Shown piece after piece: positions 19,667-30,705 of a stretch of DNA of 64,000 bases (positions are counted from its first letter, which is position 1; every line of letters starts with the position of its first letter). The position numbers and the translations under genes were made by a program. The DNA lies in NCBI RefSeq assembly GCF_025486315.1, contig NZ_JAOOPY010000002.1, forward strand, positions 237,501 to 301,500. The letters are read 5' to 3'. The DNA comes from Variovorax sp. N23. GTDB lineage: Bacteria; Pseudomonadota; Gammaproteobacteria; Burkholderiales; Burkholderiaceae_C. The notes below the pieces were generated by a model, which saw only the letters and a program-made list of their open reading frames with translations, made no database searches and was not told where the DNA came from.

Positions 19667-19809
19667 CTTCGACCCTTCGCGCGTGAACGGAAGTAGTAGA
19701 AAAGACGCATCCTTCGCCCTTTGCCCGGGGCGGTCATCAGGGTCTACCCATAGAGGGGCAGCCGCAGATGTTTCAAGGTGAAAGCCGCGGGGCGTCGTGC
19801 CGCGGCGGG

Positions 19810-20460
19810 CTAGCTTGTTTTCGGCGCGGTCTGGATGCCGCAGCCGCCGAGCACGAAGGCGATCAGCTCGCGCGCCACCTGCTCGCGGTCGATCGCCGTC
19901 TCGGTGCCCACGCCCATCATCACGCGCGCCTGCAGCGCGTAGTCGGCGTGGTACTGGGTCATCGCCCAGATGTGCTGCAGCAGCAGGCGCGGGTCGAGCG
20001 GGCGCATCAGGCCGCGCGCGATCCAGCCGTTGATGATGTCGATCTTCTTCTGCGTCCAGGCCTGCGAGTTGGGCCAGTAGCCCTCGAGGTTCCGGCCGCC
20101 GTCGAGCACCTCGCGCGTGAAGATGCGCGACATCTCGGGGTGGTCGAAGGCGTGGTCGAGCTTCTTGCGGATGTAGTCGCTCAGCACCGCGGCCGGCCCG
20201 CTGGCGGCCTGGTCGAAGGAGAACACGACCTTCCAGGCGTGCAGCACCTGCATCAGCAGCTCTTCGTAGAGCTCTTCCTTGCCGGCGATGTAGTAGTGCA
20301 GCTGCGGCTTGGTGATGCCGGCGCGCAGCGCGATGGCCTGGGTCGACGTGCCCTTGAGCCCGTGCAGGCTGAATTCGGTGACGGCCGCCTCGCGGATCGC
20401 CGCCATGATGCGTTCGCGCCCGGGGCGTGCCCGGGACAGCGGCCCGTCGGGCGCGGGCAT
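19810..20460 (-). CDS. TetR-family regulator (RutR-like)
   Basis: A 216-aa repressor-type regulator. The helix-turn-helix lies at about 30-60 (GTSTQAIALRAGITKPQLHYYIAGKEEL), and the C-terminal ligand domain has PEMSRIFTREVLDGG and LLLQHIWAMTQYHADYA, as in the YcdC/RutR subgroup, whose members often control nitrogen-compound use. ATG 20460 is chosen; GTG 20499 would add 13 residues. It is divergent from the asparaginase gene and may control it, the operon ending at 17649, or both. Confidence 0.88.
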   Translation of the reverse strand: MPAPDGPLSRARPGRERIMAAIREAAVTEFSLHGLKGTSTQAIALRAGITKPQLHYYIAGKEELYEELLMQVLHAWKVVFSFDQAASGPAAVLSDYIRKKLDHAFDHPEMSRIFTREVLDGGRNLEGYWPNSQAWTQKKIDIINGWIARGLMRPLDPRLLLQHIWAMTQYHADYALQARVMMGVGTETAIDREQVARELIAFVLGGCGIQTAPKTS

Positions 20461-20512
20461 GTCCTGCGGTGGGAGGGGGGAGGCGGCGGGAGTTTCCACG
20501 GTAGGCAGGTGA

Positions 20513-21757
<1,245 letters not shown>

Positions 21758-21889
21758 AGCGGGGTTGAAGCGAGCTTGAAGCGCGGGCCTCGCCGGGCGG
21801 GCGGGCGATCTGTCGCGGCTTGTGGCCCCGTTCACAACCGGCTGCGGTCGCCGCTGGGACGGTGCAAGGGGCGCCGATAAGGTCGGCGC

Positions 21890-23410
21890 ATGACCCCGAC
21901 CCTTTCGACGCGCTCCACGCGCGCCATCGCTTTTCTTCGATGCGCGGCCGCTCTGCTGGTGCTGAGCGCCGTCACCGCATGCGGCGGCGGCTCCGACGCC
22001 AGCAGCCCCACAGCCACCACCACCACGCCGCCGCCGCAAACCACGCTGCCTGTGCCTGTGCCTGCGGATCCGGTGGCGCCGGCGCCCACCCTCAGCGGGA
22101 CGGCCGCCGTGGGCGCGCCGATCGCGGGCGGCGCCATCGCGGTGCAGTGTGCCCAGGGCGCGACCCTGAACGCCACCACCTCCGATGCGGGCGTGTGGTC
22201 GGTCCAGACGGCCGGCCAGACCTTCCCCTGCATCATCACGCTCACCGGCGGGAACCTGGACGCGGCGCTGTACCCGACGGGCCTGCATTCCTTCGCCGTC
22301 GACGCGACCCGCGCCAACGTGACGCCCGTGACCGAGCTGATCATGGCGATGGCGCTGGGCAGCGACCCGGCCGCCTGGCTGGCCGCGCAAGGCACAAACC
22401 TCGGTGCGCAGTTGACGCAGGTGGCGGCCGATCTGCCCGCGGCGAAGGCATCGCTGTCGAGCTGGCTGGAGAACGCCGGGTACGTGCTGGGCGACGTCGA
22501 CCCGCTCAGCGGCGTGTTCTCGCCGACGGCGGGCGATGCGTACGACGACGTGCTCGAGGCGCTGAGCACGAACCTGGCGCAGGCGGGCACCTCCCTGGCC
22601 GACGTGGTCACGTCCGTGGCCGCCACCGAGCCGGGCGAAGCCCCGGTCGCGCTGCCCGGCGCCTATGTGATCTCGGCGGCGGACGCGGCCGCCATGCCGC
22701 AACTCAACGCCTCGACGCTGTCGGTGGCCGATGGCCTGCTGACCATGGCGGCCCCGGCGACGGCGGCCCAGCCCATCGGCGCCTTCGTGGGCGGCGGCAC
22801 CGGCAACAAGGCGGTGCTCCAGTTCAGCGGCCTCAACGGCATGAAGCTGGCCGACCTGAAGTCCCTCGAGATCGTGGCGCAGCACATCTCCGGCAACACC
22901 AACCTCGGGCCGTACTTCAACTTCATCGTCGACCTGCAGTGCAACACGGCGCTGCCCGGCGCGACCATCGGCGACCTGCGCACGCGCCGCGTGATCGGCT
23001 TCTCGCCCGGCACGGCCAGCCTCTACACCGCCGACTTCTCGACCGGGATGACCCGGCTCTCGATCACGGACAAGACCCCGGGTTGGTACATCGTGGGCAC
23101 CCCGCTGCTGGGCGTTCCCGCATCGAACAGCAACAACGGCAACCCGCTCGCCGGTGTGGACGGCTTCGACTTCGCCACCTACCCGAACGCCTGCATCGTG
23201 GATGGCCCCTCGGGCGACGCCGGCCTGTTCCGCGATCGGACGGCGGCGGGCTGCGACACCGGCGCGGCGCTGACCACCGCCGACCCGGCACGCTGCGCGA
23301 AGTCGCATGCCGGCGCGATCCTGGTGATGGGCGATTCGGTGAGCGTGGCCGCGCGCCAATGGAAGCTCCAGAGCGTGTCGATCGCCGGCCGCAAGTACGC
23401 TTTCAAGTAG
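21890..23410 (+). CDS. Lipoprotein of unknown function
   Basis: A 506-aa protein with a lipoprotein signal ending in LSAVTACGGG, so probably attached to the outer membrane. A Thr/Pro-rich linker (about 43-66) is followed by a small carboxypeptidase-regulatory-like segment (GTAAVGAPIAGGAI), a helical part and a C-terminal beta-rich domain with several cysteines (for example DLQCNT, NACIVDG, AAGCDTG, ARCAKSH). It stands alone between asparaginase and the convergent PAP2 gene, overlapping the latter by 8 bases. Codon use is like its neighbours. I cannot name a function. Confidence 0.72.
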   Translation: MTPTLSTRSTRAIAFLRCAAALLVLSAVTACGGGSDASSPTATTTTPPPQTTLPVPVPADPVAPAPTLSGTAAVGAPIAGGAIAVQCAQGATLNATTSDAGVWSVQTAGQTFPCIITLTGGNLDAALYPTGLHSFAVDATRANVTPVTELIMAMALGSDPAAWLAAQGTNLGAQLTQVAADLPAAKASLSSWLENAGYVLGDVDPLSGVFSPTAGDAYDDVLEALSTNLAQAGTSLADVVTSVAATEPGEAPVALPGAYVISAADAAAMPQLNASTLSVADGLLTMAAPATAAQPIGAFVGGGTGNKAVLQFSGLNGMKLADLKSLEIVAQHISGNTNLGPYFNFIVDLQCNTALPGATIGDLRTRRVIGFSPGTASLYTADFSTGMTRLSITDKTPGWYIVGTPLLGVPASNSNNGNPLAGVDGFDFATYPNACIVDGPSGDAGLFRDRTAAGCDTGAALTTADPARCAKSHAGAILVMGDSVSVAARQWKLQSVSIAGRKYAFK

Positions 23411-24230
23411 CGGGCCGCGCCCAGGTGCGCCCTTGCGCCCAGGTCAGGCTGGCGATGCACACCGCCAGCCAGGTGCCGCCGGACAGCAGCCCGGCGGCCA
23501 CGTCGCTCGCGAAATGCACCTGCAGGAAGATGCGGCTGCACGCGGTGGTGAGGATCACCGCGATGGCCGCCATCACGGCCGGCGCATGCCAGCGCGGCGG
23601 CAGCAGCCGCAGCGCGAGATACAGCGCCATGCCATAGGCCACCATCGCGCCCGAGCTGTGGCCGCTCGGGAAGCTGTAGCCGCCCTCGACGGCCAGGCCG
23701 TGCTCGTGCAGCGGCCGCGCCCGTGCGAAGAGGCGCTTGAGCATCGGGTTGAGCACCGCGTTGCCGCCCAGCGCCAGCATCCAGCCCAGCGCCAGGCCGG
23801 TGTGGCGGCGCCACAGCAGGGCCACGGTCACGCCGACGCCCAGCGCGATCAGCACCGCGGGGTCGCCGACATGCGTGAGCAGGCTGAACGCGCGCAGCGC
23901 TGCCCAGGGCAGCGTCGCGGCGATGCCGTCGGCCAGCACCTGGTCGGCGCGGCCGAGCGTGCGCGTCGGCGTCGCCCGCTCGGCGATCCAGGCGAAGACA
24001 GCCGCTGCGGCGATGACGGCGACGAAGCCCAGCGCCAGGCTCGGCAGGAGCCGCCGCGGTTGGGGGGCGGCGTCGGCGGTCATCGCCGCACGCCGCCGTT
24101 GCAACCCGACACAGGCGGCACCGCCGGCCACCACGGCCGTCAGCAGCGCGAGCAGGAAGATCGGCAGGGCGTGCGGCGCCACGGCGCCCGCCAGCGAGAT
24201 CAGCAACGGGGTCCCGGATGCTTCAGACAT
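23403..24230 (-). CDS. PAP2-family membrane phosphatase
   Basis: A 275-aa integral membrane protein with about six membrane helices. All three signature motifs are present: KRLFARARP (165-173), PSGH (188-191) and SRIFLQVHFASD (232-243, with Arg233, His239, Asp243). Such enzymes dephosphorylate phosphatidate, undecaprenyl pyrophosphate or lipid A on the periplasmic face. The start overlaps the end of the metallophosphoesterase gene by 8 bases. Confidence 0.9.
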   Translation of the reverse strand: MSEASGTPLLISLAGAVAPHALPIFLLALLTAVVAGGAACVGLQRRRAAMTADAAPQPRRLLPSLALGFVAVIAAAAVFAWIAERATPTRTLGRADQVLADGIAATLPWAALRAFSLLTHVGDPAVLIALGVGVTVALLWRRHTGLALGWMLALGGNAVLNPMLKRLFARARPLHEHGLAVEGGYSFPSGHSSGAMVAYGMALYLALRLLPPRWHAPAVMAAIAVILTTACSRIFLQVHFASDVAAGLLSGGTWLAVCIASLTWAQGRTWARPAT

Positions 24231-25032
24231 CGGCCAGCGCCAGCGTGTGCACCTGGCCCGGCACGAAGCGGCCTTCGGCGGCGGCATGGTCCCAGCGTTC
24301 GACCGTGCAACTGCGCGGCCCCGACATACCGCCGGGCCGCAGCAGGTTGACCGAGTTGGGCTGGCCGCCGCGCACGCGCGACGACACCGCCGTGCCCGCC
24401 TGCACTGTCCAGAGCGCGCGCGACAGGCTGGCGTCGGCGTCCTGCGCCGGGCGCACGAAGGGCAGATGGATATGGCCGCCCATCACCACGTCGGCCCCCG
24501 CCGCGGCCCATCGGCGCAAGGCGGCGTCGGCGCCGTGCAGGCGGTTGCCACGGTCTTCCGGCCGGGTGACGAGCACCGGCTGATGCGTGACCACGATGCG
24601 CACCTGCGCAGGCGTCGCGCGCTCGAGCCGTCGCGCCACCCGCTCGATCTGCGCCTCGGACACCTCGCCATCCGTGTGCCGGTACCAGCGCGTCGTGTTG
24701 ACCGTGACGACCAGCCAGTCGGGCGACACGAATTCCGGCTCCAGCTCGGCGCCGAAGGCTTCGACGTAGCGGCCGTAGGGGGTGAGCAGCCGCGCACCCA
24801 GTTGAAACAGCGGGATGTCGTGGTTGCCGGGGATGGCGACCCACGGCACGGGAAGCCGGTCCATGAAGGCGCGCGCCGCGCCGAACTGCGCCCGCGTCGC
24901 GCGCTGGGTGATGTCGCCCGACAGCACCACCAGCGCCGGCTGCGTGTCGCGCACCAGCGCCTCGAGCGCTGCGACCACGGGCGCCTGCTCGGTGCCGAAA
25001 TGCGTGTCCGATATCTGCAGCAGAACGCTCAT
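24223..25032 (-). CDS. Calcineurin-like metallophosphoesterase
   Basis: A 269-aa cytoplasmic phosphoesterase. Metal and catalytic motifs run in order: DTH (9-11), GD (39-40), GNHD (69-72), THQP in the middle and GGHIHLP later. The architecture is near that of UDP-diacylglucosamine hydrolases and CpdA-type phosphodiesterases, but the substrate cannot be told. It overlaps the kinase-family gene upstream by 4 bases and the PAP2 gene downstream by 8, so the three are one operon. Confidence 0.88.
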   Translation of the reverse strand: MSVLLQISDTHFGTEQAPVVAALEALVRDTQPALVVLSGDITQRATRAQFGAARAFMDRLPVPWVAIPGNHDIPLFQLGARLLTPYGRYVEAFGAELEPEFVSPDWLVVTVNTTRWYRHTDGEVSEAQIERVARRLERATPAQVRIVVTHQPVLVTRPEDRGNRLHGADAALRRWAAAGADVVMGGHIHLPFVRPAQDADASLSRALWTVQAGTAVSSRVRGGQPNSVNLLRPGGMSGPRSCTVERWDHAAAEGRFVPGQVHTLALADV

Positions 25033-26003
25033 TGCCGCGCCGCCTCCAGCTCCGGCGCCACGGCCGGCTTGATGAGCCACAGCGGCTCGGGCGCCACGCG
25101 GAACAGCAGCGGCATGTCGAGCCAGGCGAGCTCGCCGTCGGTCGCCACCTTGATGCGGCGCCGGCCGCGCGTGCCGGCCGGCTTCACCGTCATCGAGGCG
25201 AAGGGGAAGCTCACGATGTCGTCGGCGTCGCCCAGCTTGCCGAGTGCGCCCCGCACCAGCAGACCCGGCAGCGACCACCAGCGGCCGGGCTTGACCGCGA
25301 TGGCGGCGAGCTGGCCTTCTTCCGGCGCGTCGGCGTCGTCGATGCCGACTTGGTGCAGCTGCAGCGCATTGTTGCCGACGAAGAGCGACCGCGTGCGCAC
25401 CTCGCGTTCCTGCCCGCGCAGTGCCAGCCGCAGCCGCCACGAGCGGTGGCCGCCGCGCAGCATGGTCAGCACGGCCGCACCCAAGGCGATGGCGCGGCTC
25501 CGGCCGTATTGCCGCTTGACCGACTCGCGTTCTTCCAGCAGTTGGGCGTAGAGCCCGAGACTGGCGTTGACCAGGAACACCTTGTCGTTGACCAGGCCGA
25601 CCTGCACCGCGCGCGGCGGCTCGTTCAGCAGCACCCGCAGCGCCGCCGCGTTCTCGGCCGGAATGCCGTGGGTGCGGCTGAAGTAGTTGAAGGTGCCCTG
25701 CGGCAGCACCCCGAACGCGCAGCCACTGCCCAGCGTGGCCTGGGCCACCGCGTTGATGGTGCCGTCGCCACCGGCCGCCACCACGATGCCGCCGTTGGCG
25801 CGCGCCCGCTGCACCGCTTCGCGCGCGAAGGCCGGCAGCTGGCCCGGCGCCTCCACGAGAAAGATGCGGTGTCGCCGCCCCGCAGCGCCGCAGGCCCGCT
25901 CGACCGCGGCGCGCACCGGTTCGGTGGCGTGCTTGCCCGACCCGGCGTTCAGCACGATGAAGAGGGGCGCGTCGGGCGCGAGATCGGGTGGCGTCATGGG
26001 CAT
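25029..26003 (-). CDS. Diacylglycerol kinase-family lipid kinase
   Basis: A 324-aa protein of the YegS/DgkB type. The nucleotide-binding motif GGDGTIN lies at 78-84, with NAGSGK near 19-24 and LPQGTFNYFSR, where many relatives read LGTxNDxAR. The C-terminal half is the beta-sandwich lipid-binding part. It is probably an ATP-dependent lipid kinase in the cytoplasm. ATG 26003 is used, ATG 25997 being equally possible. It heads the three-gene operon and is divergent from glyQ. Confidence 0.87.
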   Translation of the reverse strand: MPMTPPDLAPDAPLFIVLNAGSGKHATEPVRAAVERACGAAGRRHRIFLVEAPGQLPAFAREAVQRARANGGIVVAAGGDGTINAVAQATLGSGCAFGVLPQGTFNYFSRTHGIPAENAAALRVLLNEPPRAVQVGLVNDKVFLVNASLGLYAQLLEERESVKRQYGRSRAIALGAAVLTMLRGGHRSWRLRLALRGQEREVRTRSLFVGNNALQLHQVGIDDADAPEEGQLAAIAVKPGRWWSLPGLLVRGALGKLGDADDIVSFPFASMTVKPAGTRGRRRIKVATDGELAWLDMPLLFRVAPEPLWLIKPAVAPELEAARQ

Positions 26004-26129
26004 CGGAGGGGGCAGGTGGGCGCCCGTAGCAGGCGCGACACAGGTTATCGCACCCTCGTGGCCGACGAGGCGGCGGGCAAGCGCCCGGCCGCGTGTGGGA
26101 GAGACGCCAACCCCGGGCCGCCCGGCCCG

Positions 26130-26135
26130 TAAAAT
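26130..26135 (+). promoter_or_regulatory. Putative -10 element of glyQS
   Basis: TAAAAT stands alone in GC-rich DNA 64 bases before the glyQ ATG. No good -35 box is seen 17 bases upstream, so the assignment is tentative. Confidence 0.35.
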
Positions 26136-26198
26136 CGGCGCCTTCGCGGGCCCCGGCCCGCCGACTGTCCAATGCCCGGCCTGCGCCGGCCAGCTTCC

Positions 26199-27113
<915 letters not shown>

Positions 27114-27117
27114 TCCC

Positions 27118-29253
27118 ATGACCATGACTTCCAAGAACCTGCTCGTCGAACTGTTCGTCGAGGAACTCCCGCCCAAGGCGCTGAAGAAGCTGGGCGACGC
27201 CTTCGCCGGCGTGCTGCGCGACCAGCTCGTCGCGCTCGGCCTGGCCGATGCCGGTACGGTGCTCACGTCCTATGCCTCGCCGCGCCGGCTGGGCGCGCAC
27301 CTCACGAACGTGGTGGCGCAGGCCGCCGACAAGGCCGTCTCGCAGAAGCTGATGCCGGTGGCCGTCGGCCTCGATGCGGCGGGCAACGCCACGCCGGCGC
27401 TGCTCAAGCGCCTGGGCGCGCTCGGCGCCGACGCGTCGGCCGTGCCGGGCCTCAAGCGCGCAATGGACGGCAAGGCCGAGGCGCTGTTCTACGAGAGCAC
27501 CGCCCAGGGCGCGACGCTGGCCGAGGGCCTGCAAAAGGCGCTGGCCGACGCCATCGCCAAGCTGCCGATCCCGAAGGTCATGAGCTACCAGCTCGAGAAC
27601 GGCGAACTGCCCGGCTGGACCAGTGTGAGCTTCGTGCGCCCGGCGCACGGCCTGGTCGCGCTGCACGGCGGCGACGTGGTGCCGGTCGAAGCGCTGGGCC
27701 TCACGGCCGGGCGCGAGACGCACGGCCACCGCTTCGAGGCCAAGGTCGATCCCGTGGTGCTGCGCGACGCCGGCAGCTACGCGCTGCAGCTGGAAGAAGA
27801 GGGCGCCGTGATCGCCGGCTTCGAGGCCCGCCGCACCGAGATCGCCCGCCAGCTGACGCTGGCCGCCGCGAAGGTCGGCGGTGGCGCGAAACCCATCGAC
27901 GACGACGCGCTGCTCGACGAAGTCACCGCGCTGGTCGAGCGGCCGAACGTGCTGGTCTGCAGCTTCGAGCGCGAGTTCCTCGACGTGCCGCAGGAATGCC
28001 TCATCCTCACGATGAAGGCCAACCAGAAGTACTTCCCGCTGCTCGACGCCGGCGACAAGCTCACGAACCAGTTCCTGGTCGTCAGCAACATCACGCCCGA
28101 CGATGCCAGCGCGGTGATCCAGGGCAACGAGCGCGTGGTGCGCCCGCGCCTGGCCGACGCCAAGTTCTTCTTCGACCAGGACCGCAAGAAGTCGCTGGCT
28201 TCGCGCGTCGAGTCGCTGGGCAAGGTGGTCTATCACAACAAGCTGGGCACGCAGGGCGAACGCGTGACGCGCGTGATGCACATCGCGCGCGCCATCGCCG
28301 AACAGCTGGGCGACGGCACGCTCGCCGCGCAGGCGACCCAGGCCGCGCAGCTTGCCAAGGCCGACCTGGTGACCGACATGGTCGGCGAGTTCCCCGAACT
28401 GCAGGGCACCATGGGCCGCTACTACGCGCTGCACGACGGCCTGGCCGTCGACGTGGCCGACGCCATCGAAGACCACTACAAGCCGCGCTTCGCCGGCGAC
28501 ACGCTGCCGCGTGGCGAAGTCGGCGTGGTGGTGGCGCTGGCCGACAAGCTCGAGACGCTGGTCGGCATGTTCGGCATCGGCAACCTGCCTACCGGCGACC
28601 GCGACCCCTTCGCGCTGCGCCGGCATGCGCTGGGTGTCGTGCGGATGCTGATCGAGAAGGACCTGCCGCTCGACCTGAAGGCGCTGCTGACCGGCGCCGC
28701 CGCCGTCTTCCAGGGTATCGACGGTTTCGACCGGGATCGCGCCGTGGTCGACCTGGAGGGCTTCATCCTCGATCGCCTCGCCGGCAGCCTGCGCGAGCAG
28801 GGCGCCAGCGCGCAGGAGGTCGATGCCGTGCTGGCCCCGCAGCCGCAGCGCCTGGGCGACGTCCCCAAGCTGCTGGCCGCGGTGCGCGCCTTCGCCGCAC
28901 TGCCCGAGGCCCCGGCGCTCGCCGCCGCCAACAAGCGCATCGGCAACATCCTGAAGAAGTCGCCCGAGGCCGACGCCCACGTCAGCCCGGTGCTGCTGCA
29001 GGAGCCTGCCGAGAAGTCGCTGCACGAAGCGATGGAACGCATCCTGCCCGCCGCCGACGCGCAGTTCGACGCCGGCGACTACACCGGCTCGCTGCAGACC
29101 CTGGCCGCCCTGCGCGCGCCGGTCGACGCCTTCTTCGACGGCGTGATGGTGAATGCCGAACAGATGGACCTGCGGCTCAACCGCCTCGGCCTGCTGAAGC
29201 TGCTGCACGCCGCGATGAACCGCGTGGCGCTGCTGGAGCGGCTGGCCGCTTGA
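27118..29253 (+). CDS. glyS: Glycyl-tRNA synthetase beta subunit
   Basis: A 711-aa partner of GlyQ. It opens with LLVELFVEELPPKALK, carries the HD-like and B3/B4-type parts in the middle (FPELQGTMGRYYALHDG and PRGEVGVVVALADKLETLVGMF) and ends with the helical anticodon-binding region (RLGLLKLLHAAMNRVALLERL). The length is usual. ATG 27124 is an alternative start. In many relatives gmhB follows at once; here two unrelated genes lie between. Confidence 0.97.
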   Translation: MTMTSKNLLVELFVEELPPKALKKLGDAFAGVLRDQLVALGLADAGTVLTSYASPRRLGAHLTNVVAQAADKAVSQKLMPVAVGLDAAGNATPALLKRLGALGADASAVPGLKRAMDGKAEALFYESTAQGATLAEGLQKALADAIAKLPIPKVMSYQLENGELPGWTSVSFVRPAHGLVALHGGDVVPVEALGLTAGRETHGHRFEAKVDPVVLRDAGSYALQLEEEGAVIAGFEARRTEIARQLTLAAAKVGGGAKPIDDDALLDEVTALVERPNVLVCSFEREFLDVPQECLILTMKANQKYFPLLDAGDKLTNQFLVVSNITPDDASAVIQGNERVVRPRLADAKFFFDQDRKKSLASRVESLGKVVYHNKLGTQGERVTRVMHIARAIAEQLGDGTLAAQATQAAQLAKADLVTDMVGEFPELQGTMGRYYALHDGLAVDVADAIEDHYKPRFAGDTLPRGEVGVVVALADKLETLVGMFGIGNLPTGDRDPFALRRHALGVVRMLIEKDLPLDLKALLTGAAAVFQGIDGFDRDRAVVDLEGFILDRLAGSLREQGASAQEVDAVLAPQPQRLGDVPKLLAAVRAFAALPEAPALAAANKRIGNILKKSPEADAHVSPVLLQEPAEKSLHEAMERILPAADAQFDAGDYTGSLQTLAALRAPVDAFFDGVMVNAEQMDLRLNRLGLLKLLHAAMNRVALLERLAA

Positions 29254-29277
29254 CGCGCTGCATTCGATAATCCGCGC

Positions 29278-29607
29278 ATGAACCGGCAACAGCAGATCGA
29301 CGACTTCCTGCTGCAGGCACACCGCCTGGCGGTGGCGCGTCTGCGCGCCGATCCGCCTCGCCTGGCCGAGCTCGTTGGCACGCTCTCGCGTTGGCGGACG
29401 AACGCCGGCGCCACGCGTTCGGACCCCTATTGGGACGAATGGCAGGCGATGCTCGCTGCGGGCATTGATGCCATCGAACTCGGTACTTGCGGCACCGACG
29501 ATCACGCGGCGGCCTTGCGAAGCGTCTCGCCAGTGGGCGTGCTGATCACGCAGGCCGAGCGCGGCGAGATGCTGCGTGCCGCGCGACGGGGCGACGATGC
29601 AGCGTAG
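29278..29607 (+). CDS. Small protein of unknown function, first of a nucleotidyltransferase pair
   Basis: A 109-aa protein, largely helical, with no motif I can name. It opens MNRQQQIDDFLLQAHRLAVARL and has many Arg and Ala. Its last 11 bases overlap the start of the nucleotidyltransferase-like gene, an arrangement usual for toxin-antitoxin or MNT-type partners. By position it would be the partner or antitoxin; this is inferred. Codon use is a little less GC-biased than the genes on either side (for example ATT, ACT, CGT codons). Confidence 0.65.
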   Translation: MNRQQQIDDFLLQAHRLAVARLRADPPRLAELVGTLSRWRTNAGATRSDPYWDEWQAMLAAGIDAIELGTCGTDDHAAALRSVSPVGVLITQAERGEMLRAARRGDDAA

Positions 29608-30127
29608 CGAGGCGGAGCATGTGCTCCGAGCGGCGGCGGCCATTGCGCAGGAGCAGTCGTTCGTCGTGGTGGGCAGCCAGGCCTTGCTGTTCCTGATGCC
29701 GCATGCGCCCGACGCTTTGCTGGTCTCTCGCGAGCTGGACCTCTATCCCGCACTTCATCCGGAAAAGTCCGACCTGATCGATGGCGCGATCGGTGCGCTG
29801 TCGAGCTTCGACACCACCTTCGGCTACCACGCCGATGGCGTGGGCCCCGAGACGGCCGTGATGCCTGGCGACTGGATGCAGCGGGCGAGTCTCCACTACG
29901 TCGGAGACCTGACCGTCATCTGTCCTGAACTGCATGACCTGGCGCTTTCCAAGTGCGTGGCCGCGCGCGAGAAGGATGCGCTGTTCGTGCGCGAGCTGAT
30001 CCAGCGATCGCTCATCGCCGTCGCCACGTTGCGCGAACGCGCCGCGATGCTCGACGCCGACAAATACCCGCATCTCGCGGCGTGGATCGACCGCCGCGCG
30101 CTCGAAGCGAAAGCCCCTTTCCCATGA
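29597..30127 (+). CDS. Nucleotidyltransferase-like protein (DUF6036/AbiEii-like)
   Basis: A 176-aa protein. VVVGSQAL (23-30) is the Gly-Ser motif of minimal nucleotidyltransferases, and SRELDLYP (44-51) stands where the D-x-D metal site is expected, with Glu46 for the first Asp and Asp48 for the second. LHDLALSKCVAAREKD and VRELIQ match the helical C-terminal part of such proteins (DLxxxKxxAxRxKD). It may be a toxin or an inactive form. It overlaps the small gene before it (11 bases) and the gmhB-like gene after it (ATGA). Confidence 0.65.
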   Translation: MQRSEAEHVLRAAAAIAQEQSFVVVGSQALLFLMPHAPDALLVSRELDLYPALHPEKSDLIDGAIGALSSFDTTFGYHADGVGPETAVMPGDWMQRASLHYVGDLTVICPELHDLALSKCVAAREKDALFVRELIQRSLIAVATLRERAAMLDADKYPHLAAWIDRRALEAKAPFP

Positions 30128-30705
30128 AACTCGTCATCCTCGACCGCAACGGCAGCATCAACCTGCACCGCGACGACTTCGTCAAGAGCGAGACCGAGTG
30201 GACGCCGCTGCCGCGTGCGCTGGAGGCCATCGCCAGGCTCAACCATGCCGGCTGGCATGTGGTGATCGCGTCGAACCAGTCGGGCCTGGGCCGCGGGCTG
30301 TTCGACGTGGCCTCGCTCAACGCCATGCACGCGAAGATGCACAAGATGCTGGCCGCCGTCGGGGGCCGGGTCGATGCGATCTTCTACTGCCCGCACAGCC
30401 CCGACGAGGACTGCGGCTGCCGCAAGCCCAAACCAGGCCTGTTCCTGCAGATCGGCGAGCGCTACGGCGTCGACCTGGCCAACGTGCCGACCGCCGGCGA
30501 CAGCCTGCGCGACCTGCAGGCCGGTGCCGCCGCGGGCTGCGAGCCGCACCTGCTGCTGACCGGCATGGGCGCGGCCTGCCGCAACGTCGACCCGCTGCCG
30601 CCCGACTACCCCGCCAACACGCAGGTGCACGACGACCTGTCGGCGTTCGTCGACTTCCTGCTCGCGCGCGAAGCGCAGAAGGCGGCCTTGCAGGTGGCGG
30701 TCTGA
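30124..30705 (+). CDS. gmhB: GmhB-like HAD phosphatase with altered motif I
   Basis: A 193-aa HAD-family protein matching D-glycero-D-manno-heptose-1,7-bisphosphate 7-phosphatase, which acts in LPS heptose synthesis. Motif II is SNQSGLGRG, the zinc loop CPHSPDEDCGCRKPKPG is complete and motif IV is GDSLRD. Motif I, however, reads DRNGS (residues 7-11) where active phosphatases have DxDGT: the acid/base aspartate is Asn9 and the threonine is Ser11. Activity is therefore in doubt. The start overlaps the preceding stop (ATGA); plsC begins at its stop. Confidence 0.85.
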   Translation: MKLVILDRNGSINLHRDDFVKSETEWTPLPRALEAIARLNHAGWHVVIASNQSGLGRGLFDVASLNAMHAKMHKMLAAVGGRVDAIFYCPHSPDEDCGCRKPKPGLFLQIGERYGVDLANVPTAGDSLRDLQAGAAAGCEPHLLLTGMGAACRNVDPLPPDYPANTQVHDDLSAFVDFLLAREAQKAALQVAV

